The position numbers and the translations under genes are program-made. The notes under the pieces are model-generated. The model was not told where the DNA came from and did no database searches. It saw only the letters and a program-made list of their open reading frames with translations. DNA of 64,000 nt from Streptacidiphilus fuscans (GTDB lineage: Bacteria; Actinomycetota; Actinomycetes; Streptomycetales; Streptomycetaceae), in the NCBI RefSeq assembly GCF_015690355.1, contig NZ_JADPRT010000001.1, positions 248,001 through 312,000 on the forward strand. The letters run 5' to 3'. This document shows positions 51,413 to 60,420 of the stretch, in pieces; position 1 is the first letter of the stretch; every line of letters starts with the position of its first letter.

Positions 51413-52185
51413 TGGGCGTCTCCTCCAGACTCTCCCTGCTGTCCGGGGAGTTCGAGCAGTTCGGACAGGTCCTTCACGACGATGTCGGCGCCGTGCGCCC
51501 GCAGCTCGTCCGCCTGGCCGACCCGGTCCACCCCGACCACGGTGCCGAAGCCCCCGGCGCGCCCGGAGGCGACACCGGCCAGCGCGTCCTCGAAGACCGC
51601 CGCGTGCTCCGCCGGGACGCCCAGCATCCGGGCGGCGGCCAGATAGGTGTCCGGCGCGGGCTTCCCGGCCAGGTGCTGCTCGGCGGTGACGACGCCGTCC
51701 ACGACGACCTCGAACAGGTCGGCGATCCCGGCCGCGTGCAGCACGTCCCGCGCGTTGGCGCTGGAGGAGACCACCGCCCGCGGCAGCCCGAGCCGGCGCA
51801 GGCGGTGCAGGTAGGTGACCGATCCTGGGTAGGCGTCGACGCCGCGCTCCTTGATCATGCGCAGCACGATCTCGTTCTTGGCGGTGCTCAGACCGTGGAT
51901 CGTCTCGGTGCCGGGCGGGTCCTGGGGGCTGCCCTCCGGGAGCCGGATGCCACGGGACTCCAGGAAGGCGCGGGTCCCGTCCAACCGAGGGCGGCCGTCG
52001 ACGTAACGGTCGTACTCCGCGACCGGGTCGAACGGCACGAACTCCGTGCCCGTGCGCGTCGCGTACGCGCGCAGGAATCCGTCGAACATGTCCTTCCAGG
52101 CCGCTGCGTGCACCTCGGCGGTCCGCGTCAGCACGCCGTCCAGATCGAACAAGAAGCCGCGGATGTGGTCCGGGAGTCCCAACAT
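51409..52185 (-). CDS. HAD-family beta-phosphoglucomutase-like hydrolase
   Basis: A 258-residue HAD enzyme. Motif I GFLFDLDGVLTRTAEVHAAAW (nucleophile Asp and general acid/base Asp), motif II in VVSSSANARD, motif III Lys in AGKPAPDTYL and motif IV in FEDALAG. The cap domain has the FVPFDPVAEYDRYVDGRPR pattern seen in beta-phosphoglucomutases. It would turn beta-glucose 1-phosphate from the GH65 enzyme into glucose 6-phosphate. ATG 52185 gives the normal N-terminus. It is upstream of and overlaps the GH65 gene (GTGA). Confidence 0.9.
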   Translation of the reverse strand: MLGLPDHIRGFLFDLDGVLTRTAEVHAAAWKDMFDGFLRAYATRTGTEFVPFDPVAEYDRYVDGRPRLDGTRAFLESRGIRLPEGSPQDPPGTETIHGLSTAKNEIVLRMIKERGVDAYPGSVTYLHRLRRLGLPRAVVSSSANARDVLHAAGIADLFEVVVDGVVTAEQHLAGKPAPDTYLAAARMLGVPAEHAAVFEDALAGVASGRAGGFGTVVGVDRVGQADELRAHGADIVVKDLSELLELPGQQGESGGDAQ

Positions 52186-52417
52186 GGCCCCAGTCTCACC
52201 CGCCCGCACGCGCCTGCCCGGCCATTTCTCCCCGGCGGGCGCGTCGCCGCTAGGGTCGTGTCTCGCACGCCGGTGCAGTGTGGGAACACAGGTGGGCGCG
52301 GATCGAGAAGAAGCGTCCGAGGGGTGGCGCATACCGTCGTGGTCGACGGCACCGCACCAACTTCTGGGCGGTAGTCCCCCCTTGGCCTCGCCCGTTCCCC
52401 CTGGAAGGACACCGACC

Positions 52418-53080
52418 ATGGTCAACCCTGCCGCAGTTCAGCCGACCCCCAGCCCCGACCTGCTCACGCCCGACAACGCGATGATGCTCTTCGTCGACCA
52501 CCAGCCGCAGATGTTCTTCGGCGTCGGCAGCGGCGACAGAGGCGCCATCATCAACAACACCGTCGGGCTGGCCAAGGCCGCCAAGATATTCGACGTCCCC
52601 GTCGTGCTCTCCACTGTCGCGGCCGAGTCCTTCTCCGGGCCGATCCTGCCGCAGCTCAAGGACGTCTTCCCGGAGCAGGAGATCATCGACCGCACCTCGA
52701 TGAACGCCTGGGAGGACGCCGCCCTGGTCGACGCCGTCAAGGCCACCGGGCGCAGCAAGATCATCCTCTGCGGTCTGTGGACCGAGGTCTGCCTGGTCCT
52801 GCCCGCGCTGTCGGCGCTGGACCAGGGCTACGAGGTCTACGTCGTCGCGGACGCCTCCGGCGGTCTGACGCCGCAGGCGCACGAGCACGCGCTGCAGCGC
52901 ATGAGCGCGGCCGGTGCGGTGCCGGTCACCTGGGTGCAGGTGCTGCTGGAGCTCCAGCGCGACTGGGCCCGGACCGAGACCTACGTGCCGGTGACGGACC
53001 TGGTCAAGGAGCACGGCGGCGCCTACGGCATGGGCGTGGTGTACGCGCAGAGCGTCATCGGCGCGCACGCCGCCGGCTGA
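52418..53080 (+). CDS. Isochorismatase-fold cysteine hydrolase (YcaC-like)
   Basis: A 220-residue cysteine hydrolase of the isochorismatase superfamily, YcaC group. Catalytic Asp at 27 in LFVDHQ and nucleophile Cys at about 125 in CGLWTEVCLVLPA; a conserved Lys should complete the triad. SMNAWED and LTPQAHEHALQRM match YcaC proteins. The natural substrate of the group is unknown. AAGGA lies before the ATG at 52418; the much longer upstream open frame is not family-like. TAGGGT near 52253-52258 may be the -10 box. It is followed by DoxX after 53 nt. Confidence 0.88.
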   Translation: MVNPAAVQPTPSPDLLTPDNAMMLFVDHQPQMFFGVGSGDRGAIINNTVGLAKAAKIFDVPVVLSTVAAESFSGPILPQLKDVFPEQEIIDRTSMNAWEDAALVDAVKATGRSKIILCGLWTEVCLVLPALSALDQGYEVYVVADASGGLTPQAHEHALQRMSAAGAVPVTWVQVLLELQRDWARTETYVPVTDLVKEHGGAYGMGVVYAQSVIGAHAAG

Positions 53081-53133
53081 GCCGTCCCCGACCGGAACGT
53101 ACGGATCGTTCGGATCGCTCACCGGAGACACAT

Positions 53134-53658
53134 GTGAACACGGGTCTACTCCTGCTGCGCCTGGTCGCAGGCCTGCTGATCGCGGGCCACGGGGTCCAGA
53201 AGGTCAGCTTCCACCTCGGGGGACGAGGACTTGAGGGCGGCACCGAGGAGTTCCGCGGCGACGGCTTCCGCGGCGGGGTGCTGACCGCGCTCGCCGCGGG
53301 CGGCAGCCAGATCGGCGCGGGGCTGTTCCTCGCCCTCGGCCTGCTCACCCCGCTGGCCGCCGCCGGGGCGATGGGCGTGATGACCGTGGCCTTCACGGTC
53401 AAGTGGCGGCACGGGCTCTGGGTGCAGAACGACGGGTACGAGTACCCGTTCGTGCTCATCGTGATCGCGGCCGTGCTCGCCGCGACGGGCCCGGGAGCCT
53501 GGTCGGTCGACGGAGCGCTCGGCATTGCCGCCTGGCCGCTGTGGTGGCTGCCGGTGGCGGTCGTCGCCGGTGTAGGCGGCGGCCTGGCCACCAGGCTCGC
53601 CCTGCACCGGGAACCACGTCACCCGGCCGACGTCACCGTGCTGACACCGCGGGGCTGA
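53134..53658 (+). CDS. DoxX-family membrane protein
   Basis: A 174-residue protein with four predicted helices: LLLLRLVAGLLIAGHGVQK (helix 1), TALAAGGSQIGAGLFLALGLLT, MGVMTVAFTVKW and FVLIVIAAVLAATGPGAWSVDG. This is the DoxX/DoxD pattern, seen in redox-linked membrane proteins; MadD/DoxX members help thiol and oxidative stress resistance in actinobacteria. Starts at GTG 53134 after CGGAGACA. Lies 53 nt after the YcaC-like gene and about 118 nt before cydA, separated by repeats. Confidence 0.88.
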   Translation: MNTGLLLLRLVAGLLIAGHGVQKVSFHLGGRGLEGGTEEFRGDGFRGGVLTALAAGGSQIGAGLFLALGLLTPLAAAGAMGVMTVAFTVKWRHGLWVQNDGYEYPFVLIVIAAVLAATGPGAWSVDGALGIAAWPLWWLPVAVVAGVGGGLATRLALHREPRHPADVTVLTPRG

Positions 53659-53698
53659 CGTCCCTGGACTGACGTCCCTGGACTGACGTCGCGTCAGT
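53656..53698. repeat. 14-bp tandem repeat ending in a palindrome (includes dispersed copy 4)
   Basis: TGACGTCCCTGGAC occurs twice (53656-53669, where its TGA is the DoxX stop, and 53670-53683), then runs into ACTGACG-TCG-CGTCAGT (53682-53698), a perfect hairpin and copy 4 of the TGACG-N3-CGTCA palindrome (53684-53696). It lies between DoxX and cydA and may end or weaken transcription. Confidence 0.8.
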
Positions 53699-53775
53699 CC
53701 CCTCAGAACGCCTGGGCTCCGGTGCTCCCCCGGTACCGGAGTCCAGGTCCGACCCCCGACCCCTTCGGAGCCCTG

Positions 53776-55149
53776 GTGGCCTCACCTGCCGCGCTCGAAC
53801 TGTCACGCTGGCAGTTCGCCATCACCGCGATCTTCCACATGTCCTTCCCGGCCCTGACGGTCGGCCTCTCCGTGCTGCTCGCCGTCGTCCAGACGGCCTA
53901 CCTGCGCACCGGCAACCCGCTCTACCAGCAGATCTTCCGGTTCTGGCGGAAGATCTTCGCCGTCGGCTTCGGTCTCGGCGTGGTCGCCGGCACCGTGATG
54001 ACCTTCGAGTTCGGCCTGAACTGGGGCATCTACGCCCACGCGGTCGGGCCGGTCATCGGCGTCACCATCGGCATGGAGGTGATCACCGCCTTCTTCCTGG
54101 AGGCCGGGTTCATCGGGATCATGCTCTACGGCGAGGGCCGGGTCCGCCCGCGGACCATGGCGCTCGCCTCCTGGATGGTGGCCTTCGGCACGCTGCTGTC
54201 GACCACCTGGATCCTCTCCGCCCACAGCTGGATGCAGGACCCGGTCGGCTACACCCAGACCGCGGGCGGGCAGTTCCAGCCGCACGACTGGATCCAGATC
54301 CTGTTCAACCCCGCCTTCGCGTACCGGTTCCCGCACATGCTGCTGGCGGTCCTGATCAGCGCGAGCTGGTTCGTCGGCGGCATCTCGGCCTGGTACCTGG
54401 TCAAGCAGCGCACGGCCGCCTTCCCGCTGGCGCGCCGCTGCCTGTCGATCGCGCTCGGCGTGCTGGCGCTGCTGATGCCGATCCAGCTCTACGTCGGCGA
54501 CCTCACCGCCGTCTTCGACGGCCAGCACCAGCCCGCCAAGCTGGAGGCGTTCGAGGGCAACTGGCGCACCGACAACAACGGTTACAACCTTGTCGTCGTC
54601 CCCGACACCAACCGCGGCACGGACCGGCTGCGCATCGAGGTCCCGCACCTGGGCGCGGCCATCGGCCACGACCTGACCGGTCAGGCCCACGTGCCCGGAC
54701 TGCTGCAGACCCCGCCGGACCAGCGGCCGAACATGTGGAGCGCCTTCTACGGCTTCCGGACCATGTACTTCACCGCGCTGGCCATGTTCGCCACCGCCAT
54801 GGCCGGACTCGTGCTGCGTCTGCGCCGACGGCTCTTCCACTCGCCGCGGTTCCTGCGCTGGATGGTCTGGATGACCCCGGCGGGGATCATCGCCATCACC
54901 GGCGGCTGGATCACCGCCGAGACCGGCCGTCAGCCCTGGGTGGTCTACGGCAAACTGCGGACCGCCGACGCGCTCTCGCACCTGACCACCACCGAGGCCG
55001 CACTGAGCCTGGTCGGGTTCGTGGCCCTGTACGCGAGCCTGCTGCTGATCTGGGTCCGCTACATCGTCCGGACCGTCAAGGCCGGACCCGAGGCGCTCAC
55101 GGGCGCCACCGCCCCCCGGGCGACGTCATCGGAGGCCATCGGTGCTTGA
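53776..55149 (+). CDS. cydA: Cytochrome bd oxidase subunit I
   Basis: A 457-residue heme subunit of the bd quinol oxidase, which reduces O2 with high affinity at the membrane. Family features: N-terminal SRWQFAITAIFHMSFPALTV with the heme-ligand His, GFGLGVVAGTVMTFEFGLNW, FFLEAGFIGIMLYGEGRV, and the quinol-site loop KLEAFEGNW with the conserved Lys and Glu, then TGGWITAETGRQPWVVYG. The short Q loop places it in the common actinobacterial type. GTG 53776 (GGAG 9 nt upstream) is chosen; GTG 53722 adds 18 residues unlike CydA. First gene of cydABDC; cydB overlaps by 8 nt. Confidence 0.94.
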   Translation: MASPAALELSRWQFAITAIFHMSFPALTVGLSVLLAVVQTAYLRTGNPLYQQIFRFWRKIFAVGFGLGVVAGTVMTFEFGLNWGIYAHAVGPVIGVTIGMEVITAFFLEAGFIGIMLYGEGRVRPRTMALASWMVAFGTLLSTTWILSAHSWMQDPVGYTQTAGGQFQPHDWIQILFNPAFAYRFPHMLLAVLISASWFVGGISAWYLVKQRTAAFPLARRCLSIALGVLALLMPIQLYVGDLTAVFDGQHQPAKLEAFEGNWRTDNNGYNLVVVPDTNRGTDRLRIEVPHLGAAIGHDLTGQAHVPGLLQTPPDQRPNMWSAFYGFRTMYFTALAMFATAMAGLVLRLRRRLFHSPRFLRWMVWMTPAGIIAITGGWITAETGRQPWVVYGKLRTADALSHLTTTEAALSLVGFVALYASLLLIWVRYIVRTVKAGPEALTGATAPRATSSEAIGA

Positions 55150-56461
55150 GTACGCCACCTACGGACTCGTCCTTCTCTCGCTCGGCATGTACGTCGTCCT
55201 GGACGGCTACGACCTCGGCGTCGGCATGCTCAGCCTCTTCGACCGGGGCGAGCGGCGGCGCCCGTACATCGAGCTGATCGCCACCGCCTGGGACGCCAAC
55301 GAGAGTTGGATCGTGCTGGCCGGCGTCGTGATGTGGGCCGGGCTGCCCGGCGTCTACGCCACCGTGCTGCCGGGCGTGTACCTGCCGCTGATCGGGATGC
55401 TGATGTCCATCATCCTGCGCGGCGTCGGGCTGGAGATGCAGAGCGCCGCGCGGGGCTACCGGCGCGGCTGGGCGCTGCTGTTCGGCATCGCCTCGGTGAC
55501 CGCGACGGTCTGTCAGGGCCTGGTGATCGGCACGGTCCTGTCCGGGCTGAGCCAGCGCGGCGGGTCCTTCGACGGTCCCGTCTACGGCTGGATCTCGCCC
55601 TACAGCGTGCTGTGCGCGCTCGGCCTGCTCGTCGTCCACCTGCTCGCGGGCGCGGCCTGGCTGCAGGACAAGACCGAGGGTCCGGCGCGGGAGCGGGCAG
55701 GACGGGCCGGTCGGCCGCTGCTGGTCGGCACCGCGATCGCGACGCTGATCCTGGGCTTCGGCCTGGAGGTCGCCGACCCGATGACCTTCCACTTCGACCA
55801 GCCCTGGCGCGCGGCCGTCTACTGGACCGCCGTCGCCGGAGCCGTCGTCGGCGGAGCGCTCGCCTGGCACGGCTTCGGCCGGCGGCCGGACTGGCGCCCC
55901 TTCGTGGGCGTCGTCACCGCCGAGGTCTGCGGCCTGGTCGCGCTGGTCGCGGCGACCGTCCCGATCGTGGTGCCGGCGGATCTGACGTTGCGTCAGGCGT
56001 CGAGCCCGAGCAGCTCGCAGCTCTTCCTGGTGGTCGGCGTGGGCCTGTGCATGCCCGTCGTCCTCGCCTACAACACCTACGCGTGGTGGGCGTTCCGCGG
56101 CAAGTACGCGGACCCGGCCGTGGAACCGCTCGCGCCGCTGCGGCGCAGCCGTCCCGGGCGGCCCGCGCCCGCCGAGGAGCGCGTCACACCCGTGGTGGTG
56201 GCCCGGCGGCTCGGGGTGGTGCTGCTCGTCGTCGTCCTGGCGGCGATGGCACAGGACGTCTTCGGCGGCGTCAGCCAGTGGCTCGACCCCGTGGGGATCG
56301 GCGTGCTCTGCGCCTTCGGCCTCGTCGTGTGGGTGGTCGGTGAGCGGCGCGACCACCGGGACGGGCTGTTCGACCTGGAGATCGATGCGGAGGCTGAAGG
56401 GGTGGCCGATGCGGGGGCTGATGCGGGGAGCGGTCCGATGGCCTCGGGGGAGCAGGCGTGA
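55142..56461 (+). CDS. cydB: Cytochrome bd oxidase subunit II
   Basis: A 439-residue integral membrane partner of CydA. Family features: VLLSLGMYVVLDGYDLGVGM, DANESWIVLAGVVMWAGLP, SIILRGVGLEMQ, and AYNTYAWWAFRGKY near 310. GTG 55142 lies inside the end of cydA (8-nt overlap). It is longer than usual (about 340-380) because of a C-terminal extension: a ninth-helix-like segment VVLLVVVLAAMAQDVFGG and another hydrophobic stretch before an Asp/Glu/Ala/Gly-rich tail. Stop overlaps the cydD start (GTGA). A copy of the dispersed palindrome encodes LTLRQ at about residues 281-285. Confidence 0.93.
   Translation: MLEYATYGLVLLSLGMYVVLDGYDLGVGMLSLFDRGERRRPYIELIATAWDANESWIVLAGVVMWAGLPGVYATVLPGVYLPLIGMLMSIILRGVGLEMQSAARGYRRGWALLFGIASVTATVCQGLVIGTVLSGLSQRGGSFDGPVYGWISPYSVLCALGLLVVHLLAGAAWLQDKTEGPARERAGRAGRPLLVGTAIATLILGFGLEVADPMTFHFDQPWRAAVYWTAVAGAVVGGALAWHGFGRRPDWRPFVGVVTAEVCGLVALVAATVPIVVPADLTLRQASSPSSSQLFLVVGVGLCMPVVLAYNTYAWWAFRGKYADPAVEPLAPLRRSRPGRPAPAEERVTPVVVARRLGVVLLVVVLAAMAQDVFGGVSQWLDPVGIGVLCAFGLVVWVVGERRDHRDGLFDLEIDAEAEGVADAGADAGSGPMASGEQA
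55983..55995. repeat. Dispersed palindrome TGACG-N3-CGTCA, copy 5
   Basis: CTGACG-TTG-CGTCAG (arms extend to 55982-55996) within cydB. Confidence 0.7.
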
Positions 56462-58200
56462 GCGACTCCGCCGCCCTGCTCTCCGGCCTCGTCGAGGACG
56501 ACCGGAGCGCGGACCACGCGACCGCCGCCCTGCGGAGCTGGGCGGAACCGGCGCGCGCCGAGCTGCGGCGCGCCGGATTGCTGCGCGGCCTCGCCCAGCT
56601 CGGGACCGTGCTGTGGGCGGCCGGTCTCGCCTGGGCGGCCCAGCGCGGGCTCGACGTCCAGGCGGCCCACCGCATCCCGGTGGCGGTCGCGCCTGGCGTG
56701 GCCCTGGTGGTGGGCGGGATCGCGCTGCGCGCCCTGCTGCTCGACGCGGCCGAGAGCGCGGCCGACCACGGCGCCCGCACGGTCCGCGAGCGGGTGCGGA
56801 GCCGCCTGCTGGACACAGCCCTGCCGACGCGCGGCCCGTCCCGCACCGCGCTGCCCGACGCGGCCGTCGCCGAGGCGGTGACCCGGGAGGTCGCCCGGCT
56901 CACCGACTGGCTGACCGACTACGTTCCGGCGCGCACCGCCATGCTCGTCGGCAGCGGCACGGTCCTTGCGGCCATCGCTGTCCGCAGCTGGTTCGTCGCG
57001 CTGCTGCTGCTCGCGGCCACGCCGCTGCTGCCGATGAACCTCAAGGTGATCGGGTTGGGCACGCAGGCCGTCGTCCGCGCCCAGCTCTCCGCCGTGCGTC
57101 GGCACAGCACCCGGCTGCTCGACCACCTGCGCGGCCTGCCCACGCTGATCGGCCTGGGCGCGGAGGACAGCACCGCGCTGGCGCTGCGCGAGGACGACGA
57201 GGAACTGGCCCGCCGCACCGAGTCGGTGCTGCGCGTCGCCTTCCTCTCCACGGCGTGGATCGAGCTGCTGATCACCGGCTCGCTGGCGGTCGTCGCCACC
57301 TACTGCGGTCTGGTGCTGCTGGACTACCTGCGGCTGCCGCTGGTGCCGGACCATATGACGCTCGGTCAGGCGATGTTCGTGCTGGTCCTCACGCCCGCCT
57401 ACTTCGCGCCCGCGCGCGACCTGGCCCGCGGCTACCACTCCCGCGCCGAGGCGCGCGCCGCGGCGGACCTGCTGACCGAGGCGCTCGGCGGGCCTGACGC
57501 TGAGCCGACCCCGGACGCGGTGTTGCCTGAGGGCGGGACCAGCCCGGTCGGCGTGCTGCTGGAGGGAGTCTCGGTGCGCTTCGCGGGGCGCGAGGCTCCC
57601 GCGCTGGAGGAGGTGAGCCTGGCCGTCGAGCCGGGCGAGGTCCTGGCGCTGACCGGCGCGAGCGGTGCGGGCAAGTCCACCCTGCTCGCGGTCGCCGCCG
57701 GCCTCACCGTGCCGGGCACGGGCCGCGTCGCCCATGTGGTGGCCGACGGCACCGTGACGCCGTCCCCCACGGCCGTCGCCTGGGTCGGGCAGCCCGCCCG
57801 CCTCTTCGCCGGAACGGTACGGGAGAACCTGCTGCTGGCCCGTCAGGAAGCCGCCGTCACGACCGACGCCCAGCTGGAGGCGGCCTTCGCCGCGCTCGGA
57901 CTCGCGGACCTGCTCGACGCGCTGCCGCAGCGCCTGGACACCAGGCTCGGCGAACGCGGACACGGTCTGTCCTCCGGCCAGCTCCAGCAGGTGGCCCTGG
58001 TCCGCGCGCTGCTGCGGGACGCGCCGCTGCTGGTGCTCGACGAGCCGACCGCCCATCTCGACGTGTGCGTACGGGCCCGGGTGATCGCGGCCGTCCGCAC
58101 GCTCGCGCGCGGGCGGACCGTGCTGCTGGCCACACACGACCCCGGGCTGCTGCCCTTCGCCGACCGGGTCCTGGAACTTTCACGAGGGAGGCTGCGGTGA
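56458..58200 (+). CDS. cydD: ABC transporter CydD, cytochrome bd assembly
   Basis: A 580-residue ABC exporter half with N-terminal membrane domain (about 30-320) and ATPase domain (about 360-575). Walker A GASGAGKSTLLA, signature LSSGQLQQVALVRALL, Walker B LLVLDEPTAHLD and the H loop in LLATHDPGLLP. CydDC exports reduced thiols and/or heme-related cargo needed to build bd oxidase; actinobacteria lack glutathione, so the thiol would be Cys or another. GTG 56458 overlaps the cydB stop by 4 nt. Confidence 0.92.
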   Translation: MSDSAALLSGLVEDDRSADHATAALRSWAEPARAELRRAGLLRGLAQLGTVLWAAGLAWAAQRGLDVQAAHRIPVAVAPGVALVVGGIALRALLLDAAESAADHGARTVRERVRSRLLDTALPTRGPSRTALPDAAVAEAVTREVARLTDWLTDYVPARTAMLVGSGTVLAAIAVRSWFVALLLLAATPLLPMNLKVIGLGTQAVVRAQLSAVRRHSTRLLDHLRGLPTLIGLGAEDSTALALREDDEELARRTESVLRVAFLSTAWIELLITGSLAVVATYCGLVLLDYLRLPLVPDHMTLGQAMFVLVLTPAYFAPARDLARGYHSRAEARAAADLLTEALGGPDAEPTPDAVLPEGGTSPVGVLLEGVSVRFAGREAPALEEVSLAVEPGEVLALTGASGAGKSTLLAVAAGLTVPGTGRVAHVVADGTVTPSPTAVAWVGQPARLFAGTVRENLLLARQEAAVTTDAQLEAAFAALGLADLLDALPQRLDTRLGERGHGLSSGQLQQVALVRALLRDAPLLVLDEPTAHLDVCVRARVIAAVRTLARGRTVLLATHDPGLLPFADRVLELSRGRLR

Positions 58201-59924
58201 GCCCGTGGCGACTGCTGCGCCGAGCCGTCCCGCTGCGCGACCTCGCGCTCGGCGTCGGCATGGCCGTCCTGGCCGAGCTGAGCGCCGCCGCGCTGCTCGG
58301 CGTCTCCGGCTGGTTCCTGACGGCCTGTGCGCTGGTGACGATGGTGGCGAACACGACCTGGTCGTGGATGTACCCCTCCGGCGCGGTCCGGGCGCTGGCC
58401 CTGGCCCGCACCTTCCTCCGCTACCTGGAGCGGATGACCAGCCACCGCACCGCGCTGGCCACCACCGTCGCCCTGCGCGGCGCCCTGGCGCGCGGCGCGG
58501 CCAGGCTGACTCCGCGTCAGCTCCGCGCCGAGGGGGACGGGACGCTGCTCGGGCGGCTCACCGTCGACGTCGAAGCGGTGGCCGGACTGCCGGCCCAGAC
58601 CGTCGCCCCCCTCGCGGGCTGCGCGGCCACGGCGGTCGCCGCCGAGGCGCTGCTGTTCCGCGCGAGCCCGCTGCTGGGTGTCGTCGAACTCGCCGTCCTC
58701 GCCCTCGGCGTGGGCTGGACGCTGCGCGGCCACCGGCGCGCCCGGCGTCACCGCGCGGACGCGGCCAGGGCCCGCCAGGCGGCCCGCGCGGGCCTGATCG
58801 GCGCGCGCGGCGGCTTCGACGAGCTGCGCTGCCTGGACGCCGTGACGCGGGTGCGTGCCGGAGTCGCGGCGTCCCTGGCCGAGGAGGAGTCCCTGGCCGC
58901 CGAGGCCCAACGGGCCGAGCGACGCGCGCGTCTGGGCCTGCGGCTGCTCGCCGGGCTCGGCCAGGCCGCGGGCCTGCTGGTGGCGTTGGACCTCGGCCGC
59001 GCTCCGCAGCCGGTCGCTGACGCCCTGGGCGAGGTGCTGCTGTTGACGGCCGTGTGGGAACTGCTGGACCGGCTGCCCGACCTGCTGCGCGAGGCCGCCG
59101 AGTCCCGCGACGCCGCCGGGCGGCTGGCACCGCTGGCGGACGGGCCCGGCGTGCGCGGCGGGGCGGCTGAGCCGTCGCCGACGGCGGACGCGCTCACTGT
59201 GGCGGGCTTGCTGACGCTCCGTCACGGCGTGCCGTTGTCGTTCACCGTCCGGCCGCCGGAGGTGGTGGTCGTCACGGGCGCGAACGGGAGCGGCAAGTCG
59301 ACCCTGCTCGACCAGCTGGCCGGGCGGCTGGGGAACGAGACGGGTGAGGTGCTGCTCGACGGGTCGCGCGTCGCGGAGCTGCCCGCCCAGGTCATCGCGG
59401 GTCAGCTCGCCATGGTCGAGGCGCACGACTGGCTGGCCGACGCCACCGTGGCCGACAACCTCTGCCAGGCGGACCCGCTCGCGGACCCCGACCGTCTCAC
59501 CGGTGCGCTGGCCTCGGTCGGCCTGGAGCGGATCCCGCTGGACACCCCCGTCGGCCAGGCCGGACGGGCTCTCTCCCTCGGCGAGCGCCGTCGGTTGGCG
59601 GTGGCCCGGGCGCTGCTGCGCAAGCCGCGCTACCTGCTGCTGGACGAGCCCACCGAGGGTCTCGACCGCCCGACGGCCGAGGCGTTCCTGACCGGCATCC
59701 GCGCCGCGCTGCCCGAGGCCGCCCTCGTCATCGCCCTGCAACGGCAGGACCTGGGCCTGCTTCCCTGGCAGCCGGACCGGGTGATCGACCTCGACGTTCC
59801 GTCAGGAAGGCTTGATAACACGGCTGTTGACGGAACGTCGGGCGACCGGGCGGGATACCGTGTGGGTGCGGACGGTCAGAGTTCGAACCGCGCGCGATGG
59901 GTGGTGGGGACCAGATCGACGTAG
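58197..59924 (+). CDS. cydC: ABC transporter CydC, cytochrome bd assembly
   Basis: A 575-residue partner of CydD. Membrane domain (about 15-290) with VSGWFLTACALVTM and RALALARTFLRYLERMTSH, the CydC-typical helix 1-2 motifs; ATPase with Walker A GANGSGKSTLLDQLAG and Walker B YLLLDEPTEGLD. The signature is LSLGERRRLAVARALL rather than LSGGQ, so its ATP site is altered in a way common to this half. GTG 58197 overlaps cydD by 4 nt. The 3' end runs 49 nt into the convergent GNAT gene, and the last about 40 residues (after VIDLDVPSGRLD) are not conserved, so the true end may be functionally earlier. Confidence 0.92.
   Translation: MSPWRLLRRAVPLRDLALGVGMAVLAELSAAALLGVSGWFLTACALVTMVANTTWSWMYPSGAVRALALARTFLRYLERMTSHRTALATTVALRGALARGAARLTPRQLRAEGDGTLLGRLTVDVEAVAGLPAQTVAPLAGCAATAVAAEALLFRASPLLGVVELAVLALGVGWTLRGHRRARRHRADAARARQAARAGLIGARGGFDELRCLDAVTRVRAGVAASLAEEESLAAEAQRAERRARLGLRLLAGLGQAAGLLVALDLGRAPQPVADALGEVLLLTAVWELLDRLPDLLREAAESRDAAGRLAPLADGPGVRGGAAEPSPTADALTVAGLLTLRHGVPLSFTVRPPEVVVVTGANGSGKSTLLDQLAGRLGNETGEVLLDGSRVAELPAQVIAGQLAMVEAHDWLADATVADNLCQADPLADPDRLTGALASVGLERIPLDTPVGQAGRALSLGERRRLAVARALLRKPRYLLLDEPTEGLDRPTAEAFLTGIRAALPEAALVIALQRQDLGLLPWQPDRVIDLDVPSGRLDNTAVDGTSGDRAGYRVGADGQSSNRARWVVGTRST
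59212..59224. repeat. Dispersed palindrome TGACG-N3-CGTCA, copy 6
   Basis: TGACG-CTC-CGTCA within cydC, encoding LTLRH. One-mismatch copies follow at about 59794-59806 and 59825-59837. Confidence 0.7.
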
Positions 59925-60181
59925 TCGGGGTGCTTGCTGATCCAGCGGCGGATGAACGGGCAGTAGGGCAGGACCGCGAGCCCGCGCTCGCGGGCCTGGT
60001 CCAGGGCGGTGCGGGCCAGCACACTGGCGAGGCCCTTGCCCTCGAAGGCCGGGAAGATCTCGGTGTGGATGAACGCGATCTCGTTGCCGAAGCGGTGGTA
60101 GCGGGCGAACCCGGCCAGCTGGTCGCCCTGGAACACCTCGAATCGCGCCTCGTCGCTGTTGTCGATCACGTGCTGGTCCAT
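59876..60181 (-). CDS. Small GNAT N-acetyltransferase (YidJ/COG2388-like)
   Basis: A 101-residue single-domain GNAT-fold protein. Family pattern FEVFQGDQLAGFARYHRFG, FIHTEIFPAFEGKGLASVLAR (acetyl-CoA loop with EGKGLA), and a C-terminal PFIRRWISKHPDY. These short proteins bind acetyl-CoA; their acceptor is unknown. AAGGAGG precedes the ATG at 60181. The frame continues upstream to 60343 without matching residues. Its 3' end overlaps the 3' end of cydC by 49 nt on the other strand. Confidence 0.9.
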   Translation of the reverse strand: MDQHVIDNSDEARFEVFQGDQLAGFARYHRFGNEIAFIHTEIFPAFEGKGLASVLARTALDQARERGLAVLPYCPFIRRWISKHPDYVDLVPTTHRARFEL

Positions 60182-60420
60182 CGGTGGGCCTCCTTGGTGG
60201 GGTCTGTCGACCATCAGCTTCGCCGACCGTCCGGGGCGGCTGCCCGGCGCAGCAGGTGGCGGCGGGGATCCGTGCAGCCTGGGAGAAGCGGTGTGCGCGC
60301 ACCGCACAGCGGGGCGGGCGATATGTCGGTTGGCTTCCGGCATCGAGGTGTTGAGGATGCGAAACGCCGAGGTCCCGCGTCATCGAGGCGCTGGAGACAC
60401 GGAGAGGGAGGCGGACGAAG

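Noticed and set aside
53659..53775. A Rex operator upstream of cydA
   Set aside because: No TTGTGA-N6-TCACAA-like palindrome is present; only the tandem repeat and hairpins.
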